From positions 1 to 21,650 of IMG/VR virus record IMGVR_UViG_3300020463_002553: 21,650 nt of DNA; one strand, 5' to 3'. A program made the translations under genes and the position numbers. The DNA is from a virus. Under the pieces are notes generated by a model. It made no database searches, had not been told where the DNA came from, and was given only the letters and a program-made list of their open reading frames with translations. Of this stretch, positions 1 to 7,953 are shown piece after piece; within the stretch, counting starts at the first letter, position 1; each line of letters opens with the position of its first letter.

Positions 1-709
1 TTCCATCCTCGCCCCCTCGGATCACCAACCAATCTCCGTCGATGTCCTCGGCCCTGATCGCGGCCACCTCGGCCGGGCGGGCTCCTGAGTAAGCGGCAAA
101 CTCCACCATCGCCGCGCACTCAAGCGAGTGACGCTTGCCCTGTTCTCGGATCGTTTGGGAAAGATTTCGAATGTCTTGGGCTCCAGGTATCTTTCGAACA
201 GTCCGCCTGACTGGCTTTCTCCTAAGTTTTTTGATGGGATTATCGAGCCGACCGGTTTCCTCCATTGCAAGCACAATGATTGATCGAAAGACCCGGAAGC
301 GAGAATTTGCGGTAACCGGTGCCACCCTATCGTTGAGCTCCTGCCACCATTCTAGGCAATGCTCTTCATTCAAGCGGGCAAAAGCAATCGACATGACCGG
401 AGCACCCTTGAGGCTTTTGATTTTCTTTTCGTAATCATACTTGGTCCCTGGCTTGATGTTGGGGCGTTTCTTTTCGCGACGCAACCACTCCCGAGCCCAG
501 TCGCCTAGGGTGACAATTTTCCCGTGATGGCTTCCTTGATATTGCCGCTTTCCGGCTTGCAATCTTCGATACAATCTAGATTTGGCAGTAGACATTGATT
601 TAGTGCCCAGAGTGCCCTGACGAACCGAGCCATTTATTTTGGCTTTCCAATAGTAATTCCCGTAACTAGAAACGAACAGATTTGTGATGCCCGTCGACTT
701 CAATCCCAT
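1..709 (-). CDS. int: Tyrosine site-specific integrase (partial, C-terminus beyond left edge)
   Basis: Phage integrase that would recombine attP with a host attB. The frame is open from the ATG at 709 to base 1 with no stop, giving 236 visible residues. The start MGLKSTGITNLFVSS is preceded, within the same frame, by a stop at 716-718, so it cannot begin much earlier; an AGGT about 10 nt upstream may serve as ribosome site. Roughly residues 65-150 look like a SAM-like core-binding domain (VTLGDWAREWL, then a helical stretch). The catalytic domain begins near residue 180 and contains SGARPAEVAAIRAEDI, the usual context of the first catalytic Arg (TGxRxxEl in the family). The remaining catalytic residues, including HxxR and Tyr, lie outside the window. 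The gene starts about 50 bp from the attachment-site repeats, the normal neighbourhood for an integrase. Family assignment is firm; att specificity is inferred from the adjacent tRNA fragment. Confidence 0.93.
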   Translation of the reverse strand, partial: MGLKSTGITNLFVSSYGNYYWKAKINGSVRQGTLGTKSMSTAKSRLYRRLQAGKRQYQGSHHGKIVTLGDWAREWLRREKKRPNIKPGTKYDYEKKIKSLKGAPVMSIAFARLNEEHCLEWWQELNDRVAPVTANSRFRVFRSIIVLAMEETGRLDNPIKKLRRKPVRRTVRKIPGAQDIRNLSQTIREQGKRHSLECAAMVEFAAYSGARPAEVAAIRAEDIDGDWLVIRGGEDG

Positions 710-756
710 GCTTTTTACCTACTCAATCCGCGAGAACCTGGCGAGATTTTTTAGAT

Positions 757-783
757 CTGAGGTTGGCCTTGGGGGTTGGCCTT
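757..783 (+). repeat. Arm-type repeat pair, integrase-proximal
   Basis: Two copies of GGTTGGCCTT (761-770, 774-783) with a 13-bp period, the first extended to CTGAGGTTGGCCTT. The same pair recurs at 985-1011 in the same orientation. Likely integrase arm-binding sites. Confidence 0.7.
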
Positions 784-846
784 GGGTTTTAGGGGTAAGT
801 AGTGATTCCACTCAACTCCCTATCAATCAGGTATTAAGGACAAAAA

Positions 847-885
<39 letters not shown>

Positions 886-984
886 GTACGCCTGGACGTT
901 CCAGGGGGGGTCTACAACGCTACTATAAGGGCTCCAGAGCCTTAAAACCCCTTAAAAAGGCTCTACAACGATCACATTCAACGC

Positions 985-1011
985 CTGAGGTTGGCCTTTT
1001 AGGTTGGCCTT
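985..1011 (+). repeat. Arm-type repeat pair, lysis-gene-proximal
   Basis: Second pair of GGTTGGCCTT (989-998, 1002-1011), same 13-bp period and orientation as 757-783. It ends ten bases before the amidase stop codon. Its presence on the other side of the tRNA fragment argues that both sides belong to one intact attP. Confidence 0.7.
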
Positions 1012-1020
1012 TTGCCTTTT

Positions 1021-1683
1021 TCAAAGATGTTTTTTGAGGGCCTCAAGCTCCTTCTCAATGACCGCAATCGAGGCTAAAAAATCAAAGTCTTGGCGGTCCG
1101 TATCGCTCGAATCACCAAGCCCAAGAAATTTTTTAACGCCTAAGGCAACCGCCAGGGCCATCATCTGGCGTTTGTTTTCGTTTTTTATAAGCTCGGCCCC
1201 GTGTGTCGTATGGATAAACTCGCCTTCGATGAGGCAGGAAGGGCAGTCGGTCCCGCGGATCACCGCAAAATTGGCCTCTTTGTCGTCGTCCCCGTCCCTT
1301 CTGTCGGCTCGAAGGGACTGCTCAGGTAAAAGCCGCGCATGAGCGTCCAGGATGCCCTGACAGAGCTTGTCGCTATTGTTTTGCCCTGGGGTCGTAAACC
1401 CTTCAAACGAGAGAGCGGTCCTCAAAGAGCTCCCGGCGTTAAAATGATAGCTGACAAACGCGTCAGCTTTGAGCTTATTAGCCAAGACCGGACGGGCCCG
1501 AAGTGATACAAAACAATCTTTCTCCCTGGTTAAAACGACTTTGCAACAGTTTAAAAGTAGAGCTTGAGCCCGCTGACAAACGTCCAGCGTCATCTCGGCT
1601 TCTGTAACCCCAACCAATTCATTGACCGCCCCAGGGTCGCGGCCGCCGTGACCAGGATCTAGGACGACGACCGGACCGCTCAT
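1021..1683 (-). CDS. N-acetylmuramoyl-L-alanine amidase (endolysin, Amidase_3 type)
   Basis: A 220-residue zinc amidase that would cleave the amide bond between muramic acid and the peptide stem of peptidoglycan at lysis. The Amidase_3 motifs are all present: LDPGHGG with zinc ligand His12, a second ligand probably Glu28 (VTEAEMTLDV), VSYHFNAG with ligand His80, and PSCLIEGEFI with the catalytic Glu153. VLTREKDCFVSLRARPVLAN is the typical family middle section. The catalytic domain fills about residues 5-190; a short charged C-terminal helix follows, with no separate wall-binding domain. No signal peptide is seen, so export would depend on the holin. Its ATG overlaps the stop of the upstream membrane protein (ATGA), suggesting translational coupling. 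It is the last late gene before attP. Confidence 0.93.
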   Translation of the reverse strand: MSGPVVVLDPGHGGRDPGAVNELVGVTEAEMTLDVCQRAQALLLNCCKVVLTREKDCFVSLRARPVLANKLKADAFVSYHFNAGSSLRTALSFEGFTTPGQNNSDKLCQGILDAHARLLPEQSLRADRRDGDDDKEANFAVIRGTDCPSCLIEGEFIHTTHGAELIKNENKRQMMALAVALGVKKFLGLGDSSDTDRQDFDFLASIAVIEKELEALKKHL

Positions 1684-2147
1684 TTTTGATGGGGAATCTC
1701 AATGCCAATGATAGCCCCGCCGAATCCCGGCCCGAGGTCATACTCGATTGAAGCACCGCAAGATGGAAGGCAAAGGGCAAGGACAGCAAAAAACAAAATG
1801 ACCGGAAGCCCTTTTATCACTTTGACACCGTTGGCTTTTGCAGAGAACCCGAGCACCATCGGAAGGACCGCGGCCGAAATGTATTCAATCGCTTCAAATT
1901 TTTCTTTATCGAGCCAACCAAAAACCAAAGCGGCACCAGCCGCCGAGGCCATCAGCTTACGCACTCCTGAAGCAATCACTTGAAACCCTTGCTTGTCTTT
2001 GATGCCCCAAATCAGCATTAAAACCGAAAGAAAGACTCCGCCTGAAGCTGACGCGATTTCTTGGTTAACAAATCCAAACGCCGCCACTGCTCCGCCCAAG
2101 GCATTCACAATCTCGCGAATCTGACCGGCAAGAATTTTTTTAGTCAT
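1680..2147 (-). CDS. Membrane protein, holin-like, with lipobox-like C-terminal segment
   Basis: A 155-residue multi-pass membrane protein directly upstream of, and overlapping, the amidase. Hydrophobic stretches lie at about 15-28, 34-48, 66-79, 88-101 and 114-128. Position and topology suggest a holin or holin accessory. The last stretch reads LPVILFFAVLALCLPSC, with Cys130 in a lipobox-like LPSC context, followed by a 25-residue hydrophilic tail. An internal start (Met97 at 1859, or GTG at 1820 giving n-region MIKG) would produce a small lipoprotein resembling an outer-membrane spanin subunit. Whether this is a fusion, an internal start or simply a fifth membrane span cannot be told here. 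The leader carries the RTTGACR element at 2162-2168 and no Shine-Dalgarno. Confidence 0.7.
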   Translation of the reverse strand: MTKKILAGQIREIVNALGGAVAAFGFVNQEIASASGGVFLSVLMLIWGIKDKQGFQVIASGVRKLMASAAGAALVFGWLDKEKFEAIEYISAAVLPMVLGFSAKANGVKVIKGLPVILFFAVLALCLPSCGASIEYDLGPGFGGAIIGIEIPHQK

Positions 2148-2161
2148 GCCCAGGCAGATTT

Positions 2162-2168
2162 CGTCAAC
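2162..2168 (-). promoter_or_regulatory. RTTGACR start-associated element before the 155-aa membrane protein
   Basis: GTTGACG; TTGAC ends 15 nt before the ATG at 2147. It lies in the spacer after the 56-aa membrane gene. Confidence 0.6.
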
Positions 2169-2180
2169 CGAGCCCGGGGA

Positions 2181-2351
2181 TTACTTTTTGCGGAAATTCC
2201 TCCAGGTGTTAGCCAAGGACAAGACTCCTATCAACAGCGCAATGAGACCCGACACAATTGAAAGCGTCACCTGGAAAAATTCTATGTGCGGAATAGCCGC
2301 GGCATAAACCGCCGCTACAATTCCCGTTATTGGATGAAATATTTTATCCAT
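2181..2351 (-). CDS. Small membrane protein, candidate holin (56 aa)
   Basis: A short gene coding MDKIFHPITGIVAAVYAAA... and ending NTWRNFRKK, 56 residues. One strong transmembrane segment (about 28-47, VTLSIVSGLIALLIGVLSLA) is preceded by a weaker hydrophobic stretch (about 8-22), and the C-terminus is basic. This is the usual architecture of a small two-span holin. Its ATG overlaps the stop of the preceding gene (TGATG at 2349-2353), which supports it as a real, coupled gene. It is followed by a spacer and then another membrane protein and the amidase. Either membrane protein could be the holin, with the other its partner or antiholin. Assignment rests on size, topology and position, not sequence homology. 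Confidence 0.72.
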   Translation of the reverse strand: MDKIFHPITGIVAAVYAAAIPHIEFFQVTLSIVSGLIALLIGVLSLANTWRNFRKK

Positions 2352-2704
2352 CACTTAAGCTCTACCGCGGCCGGGCGGATTAAGTTAAACTCGGTTTGAG
2401 TAAGCTCTTTCACACCATCCCCGGCGGCTTCAATCATGGCGTCATCCTCTGGAGTAAACCTCCAGCAATCGATTGCAATAAGAAGATTGCCACTCCCATC
2501 GGTTGCGATTTGAAGAAACTGAGATTCTGGGAGTCCTCTAAGAGTCGTGCCCTGACGATTTGGGTACCCGCGAGACTCATCGACCTTTTTTGATACCTGG
2601 TCAAAAACGAGCACGTCGCATGAAAAAAACCTGAATCCCGAATTTGCTCGGCTGATTTCAATCGGAGTCAATTGCTCCTGATTTTCTAGCGTTTTTTCAA
2701 GCAT
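2351..2704 (-). CDS. Hypothetical protein between adhesin and lysis genes (117 aa)
   Basis: A 117-residue protein beginning MLEKTLENQEQLTPIEIS. A longer in-frame reading from 2932 exists but would overlap most of the C-terminus of the upstream fibre gene, so I chose the ATG at 2704, which follows the upstream stop by 19 nt with an A-rich leader. The stretch TTLRGLPESQFLQIATDGSGNLLIAIDCWRF looks beta-rich; no catalytic motif, membrane span or signal peptide is visible. The stop overlaps the start of the 56-aa membrane protein. Being last in the fibre block, it may be a fibre chaperone or a small tail component. I do not recognise the family. Confidence 0.75.
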   Translation of the reverse strand: MLEKTLENQEQLTPIEISRANSGFRFFSCDVLVFDQVSKKVDESRGYPNRQGTTLRGLPESQFLQIATDGSGNLLIAIDCWRFTPEDDAMIEAAGDGVKELTQTEFNLIRPAAVELK

Positions 2705-2723
2705 GTTTCGATTTTTATTAGAT

Positions 2724-4073
2724 TTAAGATGTTGCTCGATTGGCAATATAATCACGGATTTTCTGAGCGATTTGCTCATTAGGAATTGAATTTGGATTAA
2801 ATAAGGCGAGGAACTCCAAATCAATAGAAGGGTTTGAGGTTTGATTAGCATTGTTTTCGCAACCAATCGCAAATTCTTCTGCAGACAGATTAGATATTGA
2901 TGTGCTGCTTGTTTTTTGGCCAGCGTTATCAACCGACGAAGATTGGGCGTTGTTTACAACTTTAACTTCATGTAAAAAACTACCTTTATCTTCATCATAA
3001 AAATCGTTATGTATCAATCTGTATCCTCCGTAGTAAGAGGCCAGATCGTTTGTGGAGCCCTTTTTAATAGCGTAAACAAATCCTGTGTTGGCTGTTTCGT
3101 TTTGATTAGTGGAGTTTATAGCAAACACCCTTGAGGCAGCGTTCCCGCCGTCGCCGTTGATGCTAAACACTGCGAAATAATACCCACCGTCTGTAATTGT
3201 CCGGTTCAGTTGTCCCCGAAGCGAACTCCCCGCCGAAGTAACAAAGCGTAAAACACTACGCCTAATAATTTTGGCCGGGTTTTGACCAGATTTATGTATG
3301 GTTACAGTCTGCCCAGATCCAGAGGTAAACGAAGATGCTCCGTGTGCAACAGTTGAATCTGTAAAATCTATGTCTAGGACTGGTGTGCCTGATGCTGTGG
3401 AATTTTTCCAAATCCGAGCCCGACTAATTTTTCCCCTCAGCCGATGGTTGACGCCATCATCCCGAGCGCCTATCGCGATGTCTGACGTGGTGCTCGCAAT
3501 AGCGTCGGAAGGAACGGTCTGAGAAGTTCCAATGGAAACATAACCCGAACCAGAATCTAACTCTGCTGTAATAGCGGTTCCTACCCGAGTCAGTCGGATG
3601 CTTGCAATCGCTGAACCAGTAATACCGTGAGCAAAGTTTGAATTTACCGTTGCGCTACCATAGACAGCCGAAAAATTAACGTTTGAAACGTTTCGACGAA
3701 AAGTAAATGCGCTTCCGCCAGAACCGAACTTTGAAAAAAAGGTTTCAGTTCCAGTGGCCCAGTTGGACATATAGACATCCTTCGCCTCCATGACGAAATC
3801 AGTAATGCCATTGAAGTCTGCGGAATGCGGGACGGTCGCATAGTTACCAGTTACACCAGATAGATGCAGATAGCCTTTACCATTGGCGTCCAAGGGCAAC
3901 GCTCTAGGCTGTTTAAGAGCCGTCGTCTGTTTGGCGTCTTTTGCACGATTCCCTAAATTTGCTTCATTTTTTAAAATAGGGACGGCATCCAAAAAGTCCG
4001 CTTTTGTTGCCGATTCAGTAAGAATTGATGCAGACGTTGAAGCGTTGGTAAGTGTCGATAAGCTGAGGGACAT
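2724..4073 (-). CDS. Tail fibre/adhesin with LamG-like (concanavalin-fold) domain
   Basis: A 449-residue virion protein, probably a receptor-binding fibre. The N-terminal 50 residues are helical and Ser/Thr/Lys-rich. From about residue 65 to 250 there is a LamG-like beta-sandwich: YLHLSGVTGNYATVPHSADFNGITDFVMEAKDV opens it, and KISRARIWKNSTASGTPVLDIDFTDS closes it, the usual ending of laminin-G-like modules. The remaining ~190 residues are beta-rich and contain NRTITDGGYYFAVFSINGDGGN and a C-terminal segment EFLALFNPNSIPNEQIAQKIRDYI; a YF-variant second LamG-like module is plausible. No signal peptide or enzymatic motif. It follows a different carbohydrate-binding adhesin, so the tail tip may carry two receptor specificities. 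The leader is AT-rich without Shine-Dalgarno or RTTGACR. Confidence 0.78.
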   Translation of the reverse strand: MSLSLSTLTNASTSASILTESATKADFLDAVPILKNEANLGNRAKDAKQTTALKQPRALPLDANGKGYLHLSGVTGNYATVPHSADFNGITDFVMEAKDVYMSNWATGTETFFSKFGSGGSAFTFRRNVSNVNFSAVYGSATVNSNFAHGITGSAIASIRLTRVGTAITAELDSGSGYVSIGTSQTVPSDAIASTTSDIAIGARDDGVNHRLRGKISRARIWKNSTASGTPVLDIDFTDSTVAHGASSFTSGSGQTVTIHKSGQNPAKIIRRSVLRFVTSAGSSLRGQLNRTITDGGYYFAVFSINGDGGNAASRVFAINSTNQNETANTGFVYAIKKGSTNDLASYYGGYRLIHNDFYDEDKGSFLHEVKVVNNAQSSSVDNAGQKTSSTSISNLSAEEFAIGCENNANQTSNPSIDLEFLALFNPNSIPNEQIAQKIRDYIANRATS

Positions 4074-4095
4074 TGTTAAAATAAAATAAAGATTA

Positions 4096-5448
4096 TCACA
4101 ACTGACTGCTATGCGTTGGCCAGTAAATCAAACGCTTGTAATGAAGCGGGACTGGTGTGTCTTTTCCTAACTTGATTGACGTTTTTCCTGAAAAAGAACC
4201 GTCGTGATTACCAGAATGCTCAGACCCGCCGTTAATGCTTCCTTTCATTGCCGTGGAACTATAGCTAAAGCCGATTCGGTTAACCTGAGAATCTAGCGCT
4301 GGTCCATAATTAGCTCCATTCGTCCCATCAAAAGTCTGAACCTGAGCGCTGTTGTTGTTGGTGTATAAAATTAATTCACTTGAGCTTCCCCCATGCCCCG
4401 TCAGTAACCGCACCGTCTTGAGTATATCGGTTGGAACAACTTCAAGGTAAAATGTGCCCTCCCCGCCAGTGTTAAAGAAGTCCGTGAAGGCAGTCCCGTC
4501 GATGCTAATTAAGTCAGCGGGTCGCGTCACGCCTGAAACGTCATTGTCTGTTGGTATGTAACTTGTTGCTATGCTTCCTAATTCAAACTGTGTGCCGTAA
4601 ACAAGGACGCCTGTAGTCTCATTGGTTCCATCGAATAATTCTACAGGATTATTTGACGCATCTCGTTTGACCAGCCTAACCCCACTGTAGAGTAGACCGT
4701 TATTAATTTGGTTCTGAAATGTATAAGTAACCTTGTATCTGAACCATCCATTTCCATAGTCCTCTGACGATGCTGAAATAACATTCCCCTCTGTAGATTT
4801 AAGTGAACCGTCTAATGAATCAAATACTGCGCTTTCTGATCCAAAAAACCCACCGACTTTAAGGAAATAATCGTAACCGTCGGTTTTAAGCCAAACGCTC
4901 ATTGTGACTACAGCATTTGAGTTATAAGAACCCGAGTAGCTACTACCTCCCCGATGTGTAGCGTCACTTCCGTCCGGAGTCATTTTAAAAGATGATGCCT
5001 GACCGTTAGGTGCTAAAATATCTGAAGCTGAAAAAGTAATACCAGAGCCATAATTGTAAGCGGTAGAGTCCTCAGACCATCGAATCGTGTTGGTCGCACT
5101 CGGCTCCACCAGAATCATCGGCACTCCATCAACGTGATCAACGCGCACCGTGTTGGGGCTGGCCACCTGAATTAAGCCTGAGCTGTTTCTGAATGTTGCC
5201 GTTGTCCCTGCGCGGGTCGCGGTAATCACATCAAGTGTCTGGGGCTTGCTCGGGTCAAGGTCGAGTGTAAATGCTTCAAGCGTTCCGCGCATTGATGTCT
5301 CTGCATCAAAAAAAAGGTATGGGTCCAGAGTTAACGGATCAAAAGAACTTGCCCCCGAAAAACTTAATGCGCTGAAATCATAAATCCCGCCTTGGTCATA
5401 AAGACCAGCGTTATCTTGAAGGCCGGCATTTGTAAGAAGGCGGCTCAT
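4096..5448 (-). CDS. Carbohydrate-binding tail adhesin
   Basis: A 450-residue protein of the type seen in many phage tail spikes and fibres. The recognisable blocks are VDGVPMILVEPSATNTIRWSED (the LIEPxxTN motif) near residue 120, a CBM-like beta-sandwich from about 130 to 300 (SVWLKTDGYDYFLKVGG, NGWFRYKVTYTF), the hinge YGTQFELGSIATSYIPT...TRPADLISIDG near 285-315, and a second LamG-like region to the end (GEGTFYLEVVP..., KLGKDTPVPLHYKRLIYWP). The TSYIPT/TRPAD combination is a well-known signature linking two such beta-sandwiches. It probably binds cell-surface glycan. Its ATG overlaps the stop of the 82-aa gene before it (ATGA), so the two are co-translated. Confidence 0.82.
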   Translation of the reverse strand: MSRLLTNAGLQDNAGLYDQGGIYDFSALSFSGASSFDPLTLDPYLFFDAETSMRGTLEAFTLDLDPSKPQTLDVITATRAGTTATFRNSSGLIQVASPNTVRVDHVDGVPMILVEPSATNTIRWSEDSTAYNYGSGITFSASDILAPNGQASSFKMTPDGSDATHRGGSSYSGSYNSNAVVTMSVWLKTDGYDYFLKVGGFFGSESAVFDSLDGSLKSTEGNVISASSEDYGNGWFRYKVTYTFQNQINNGLLYSGVRLVKRDASNNPVELFDGTNETTGVLVYGTQFELGSIATSYIPTDNDVSGVTRPADLISIDGTAFTDFFNTGGEGTFYLEVVPTDILKTVRLLTGHGGSSSELILYTNNNSAQVQTFDGTNGANYGPALDSQVNRIGFSYSSTAMKGSINGGSEHSGNHDGSFSGKTSIKLGKDTPVPLHYKRLIYWPTHSSQL

Positions 5449-5693
5449 TTTGCCTCCGTGACAGTGAAAAAGACACCCGATGCGCTTGGCGTGATTTTGA
5501 GCTTATTCGCACCTCCTTCGTATCGGCGTCGTGTTCCGTCAGAAACTGTTCCTTCCTCTTTTGTGATTTCACCGGCCACAGGGTCAATCACAATTGACTC
5601 AACTAAAACCTCGCCATCATCAGCCGTGATAAAATAGGTCTTCCCAGGCTGGCAGTTAATTATGCTTGAACTTGTATCGGTTGAAAGCGGCAT
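5445..5693 (-). CDS. Small beta-rich tail-associated protein (82 aa)
   Basis: An 82-residue protein, MPLSTDTSSSIINCQPGKTY..., predicted mostly beta-strand, without membrane segment or motif I can name. It overlaps the downstream adhesin by four bases and sits between two fibre genes, so a linker, cap or chaperone role in the tail tip is the best guess. The leader is exceptional: the 17 bases immediately before the ATG (5694-5710) read CAAAAACAAAAAGAAAA, and the same 17-mer occurs in the major capsid leader. Confidence 0.72.
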   Translation of the reverse strand: MPLSTDTSSSIINCQPGKTYFITADDGEVLVESIVIDPVAGEITKEEGTVSDGTRRRYEGGANKLKITPSASGVFFTVTEAK

Positions 5694-5710
5694 TTTTCTT
5701 TTTGTTTTTG
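5694..5710 (-). promoter_or_regulatory. A-rich 17-mer leader, shared with the capsid gene leader
   Basis: CAAAAACAAAAAGAAAA on the coding strand, directly abutting the ATG at 5693. The identical 17-mer lies at 15781-15797 upstream of the major capsid gene. There is no Shine-Dalgarno. A-rich leaders can promote initiation through ribosomal protein S1 or lack of structure; that role here is inferred. Confidence 0.5.
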
Positions 5711-5713
5711 GTG

Positions 5714-6820
5714 TTAGATTGAAGTGGTTGAAAGCGTTCCGGAATTGCTGACTTTTACTCTGAAACGAGAGCCGTCGGGGCTTTCTAAAATCAGTCCATT
5801 AGCCGAGCCAGTGGTTTCCAAGTCGCCGGGCACCGTCAAGGCAGAGCTCTCGAGAAGGTTGGCAATCGCCTGGGCTTTTTGGGCTGCGGTCAAAGTGTCC
5901 GCCAAAGTGGACACGAAATCATCTTGGACAAAATCCCGAGAATTCACGCCGCCCGCTAGAGTTCCTGATGCGTCGTCACTTGTGACGGCCTGGAGAAGGT
6001 AGGAAATCGAATTGCCCTCCGTGCCTGCCTCGTTTGCTCTAAAGCCTAAATTTACCGTAGTCCCTACGACGTTAGTTTGAGCCGTTACTTCATTGGACGC
6101 GGGGCGACTTCCAACTAAGGTAAATCCTGAATATGTCGCCGCACCCGTGTTAATTACTTGCACAAAAGTATCGACCCACTCAGACCATCCACCAGAGCCG
6201 GAATAAGAGATATATGGTTCAGCGGGGGCCGAACCCGTGGACCCGTCCCAAAGATTGACAGACCAAGTGCCGACCGTTAGGCTCCCCGCTGAGATCGTTA
6301 TTGTATCTGTGCCCGCGAACCCAGAGAGGGCGGTTGCTTGAACCCCTGGAATCTCTCCAGCGATCGCGGGCAAAAGTCCTTGGTCGCTCTTTACAACGTC
6401 GTTGTTAATTTTACCCGCAAGCGTATCCGTCGAGCTCCACCCTTTGCCCGGCGGCCGCCAACTGACTTCGAACATGGCAGAAATGAAAGCCACGTCGTTT
6501 GTGAGATCTAGATCGTCATTCAGAAGAGCATTTAAGGAATTTACGTCATAGCTGAGAGAACCAGTGTGAACGCCTCCGCTCGTGGCGGCATTTGCAAAGG
6601 TTGAGCACTCAATCAGCGGGCCCGAATCATATTTACCAGATTCTTTTCCTTGAAAAATAATGTCTGAACTATCAGGCAAAGAAACCAAGGTCGTGCCTTG
6701 GCAAAACTGCAAACTCACCTCCCCGCCGTCTCCGCGTTTCAGTTCGATTGCTCTAGCCGGAGAGCCAAAGCCAGGGGCCCCAACAAATCGGCGGAGATCG
6801 ATATCGACGTAAAGGACCAT
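5714..6820 (-). CDS. Tail fibre / baseplate-type structural protein
   Basis: A 368-residue virion protein. The N-terminal ~130 residues (IDLRRFVGAPGFGSPARAIELKRGDGGEVSLQFCQGTTLVSLPDSSDIIFQGKE...) resemble the beta-sandwich attachment domain of upper-baseplate or fibre-base proteins. A Gly/Ser/Thr-rich beta region follows (about 160-290), then a helical patch (TLADTLTAAQKAQAIANLLESSA, about 310-333). The C-terminus GLILESPDGSRFRVKVSNSGTLSTT is a typical fibre ending of the form SPDGxxxRxxVxNSGxLxT. It heads the adhesin block and likely anchors the two adhesins to the tail. Its leader has the RTTGACR element (6835-6841). Confidence 0.72.
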   Translation of the reverse strand: MVLYVDIDLRRFVGAPGFGSPARAIELKRGDGGEVSLQFCQGTTLVSLPDSSDIIFQGKESGKYDSGPLIECSTFANAATSGGVHTGSLSYDVNSLNALLNDDLDLTNDVAFISAMFEVSWRPPGKGWSSTDTLAGKINNDVVKSDQGLLPAIAGEIPGVQATALSGFAGTDTITISAGSLTVGTWSVNLWDGSTGSAPAEPYISYSGSGGWSEWVDTFVQVINTGAATYSGFTLVGSRPASNEVTAQTNVVGTTVNLGFRANEAGTEGNSISYLLQAVTSDDASGTLAGGVNSRDFVQDDFVSTLADTLTAAQKAQAIANLLESSALTVPGDLETTGSANGLILESPDGSRFRVKVSNSGTLSTTSI

Positions 6821-6834
6821 GAAACGGAAGAGAA

Positions 6835-6841
6835 CGTCAAC
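6835..6841 (-). promoter_or_regulatory. RTTGACR start-associated element before the fibre-base gene
   Basis: GTTGACG; TTGAC ends 15 nt before the ATG at 6820. The context TAATCAGTTGACG, where TAA is the stop of the previous gene, nearly matches the portal and FII-like leaders. The spacer is pyrimidine-rich with no Shine-Dalgarno. Confidence 0.6.
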
Positions 6842-6844
6842 TGA

Positions 6845-7951
6845 TTAAGGTGAGGTGTTACAATCACCAAGCACCAGGGAATAAGTGTCATCATTGCCGC
6901 CGGACTTCAAAAGCCCATCCTCAAACTCAAGGGTAACAATTTCATTATTTGAACAGTCTCGAAATATAATCGTTCGATTGACCGCGTTGCCCTGGATTCG
7001 CACAAGCTCACCGTCTTCGACCACTTGAATTTGTTGACGATCAAGAGAAGCCCCCTGGGTAAGTTGTCGGAATTTCGCTTTATCAGTGCAAGCGACGCCG
7101 GTTGCTGGCTCAACATAAACTTTTGCTTTGTTTCCGCTTGCGCTTTGACCGCCGTTCTCGCCCTCAAAATCTAATTTAATTGAATTGGTGTTGGGATTTG
7201 TCGAGAGCTCGGATTTTATACCGTAACAACCTAAAATCCGTCTAAAATTGTAGACTGAATTTTCCTCGTCGTGATCTCTAAAAACGTCAGCCCCTTGACC
7301 GACATTATCGCCCATCCAGAGATACGGCTCTAGGTCAATGTCAGAACGCCGCCAAACCTTGATTTCAACCTCACCAGAAACCACATCTAGGTCTAAGATT
7401 CTTCGGTATTGATAGATTTCTTGGGTTCCTGAGTTGTCAGGATCAGGCGGGAAATAATGCCCGCTCACTTCTTCGCGATCAGCCGCGACCAAATCAACCG
7501 GGTTCATAAGAACGCCCATGGCGGTTCTCCCAATTCGACAATAAACCGAAAATCCTTTTTCGACAGTCAGGGCCGGAAAATCTCCGTTCGCGTCCTTTTG
7601 ATCCATCGGCGTTCCATTGATTTTTGGGATCTGGTAGTCGATGCCATCGTCATCGTTGGACGCCGCCTCGGGATTTGCTGAGGAAACGCGGCCAGGTTCA
7701 AAGCGTAGATTGTAATTATTTCCGCCAGCCGACTCGACTTCAATGACCGAAAACGGTGGATTGATGCGAGGACGAAATTCTTTGTTTTCTTTAATCCTTA
7801 GAGTGGTCCCGCTTTTGTTAATTGTTCGAAGGTAACCGGTCCCCGGCTGAATGATTGACCTTCGAAGAGCGGCAAGGAGCTTGTTGTAGTCCTCCGCTTT
7901 TACTGGATCGCCTTTTTTTACATCGGCGGGTAAATCAATTGCGTTGCTCAT
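6845..7951 (-). CDS. Conserved-looking distal tail protein, unknown function (368 aa)
   Basis: A 368-residue protein starting MSNAIDLPADVKKGDPVKAEDYNKLLAALRRS. I chose the ATG at 7951, two bases after the upstream stop; a longer in-frame reading would run back into the previous gene. The first 45 residues look like a helical attachment segment (KKGDPVKAEDYNKLLAAL is common at the N-terminus of phage tail proteins that read through a trimeric collar). The rest is beta-rich, with many Gly/Asn/Asp turns, and contains three Cys in the last 90 residues. No enzymatic motif. Position between the tape measure and the fibres suggests a tail-tip hub, distal tail protein or fibre adaptor. Confidence 0.72.
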   Translation of the reverse strand: MSNAIDLPADVKKGDPVKAEDYNKLLAALRRSIIQPGTGYLRTINKSGTTLRIKENKEFRPRINPPFSVIEVESAGGNNYNLRFEPGRVSSANPEAASNDDDGIDYQIPKINGTPMDQKDANGDFPALTVEKGFSVYCRIGRTAMGVLMNPVDLVAADREEVSGHYFPPDPDNSGTQEIYQYRRILDLDVVSGEVEIKVWRRSDIDLEPYLWMGDNVGQGADVFRDHDEENSVYNFRRILGCYGIKSELSTNPNTNSIKLDFEGENGGQSASGNKAKVYVEPATGVACTDKAKFRQLTQGASLDRQQIQVVEDGELVRIQGNAVNRTIIFRDCSNNEIVTLEFEDGLLKSGGNDDTYSLVLGDCNTSP

Positions 7952-7953
7952 CT

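Noticed and set aside
22-276. An 84-aa minus-strand reading frame at the left edge
   Set aside because: It is in a different frame over the integrase; the integrase frame has the conserved SGARPAEV block and is open throughout.
936-964. Hairpin AGAGCCTT...AAGGCTCT as the late-operon terminator
   Set aside because: No T-run follows in the minus direction; it may be part of attP structure instead.
2705-2932. A 193-aa version of the gene ending at 2351, starting at 2932
   Set aside because: It would overlap the fibre C-terminus by over 200 bases; ATG 2704 follows that gene's stop.
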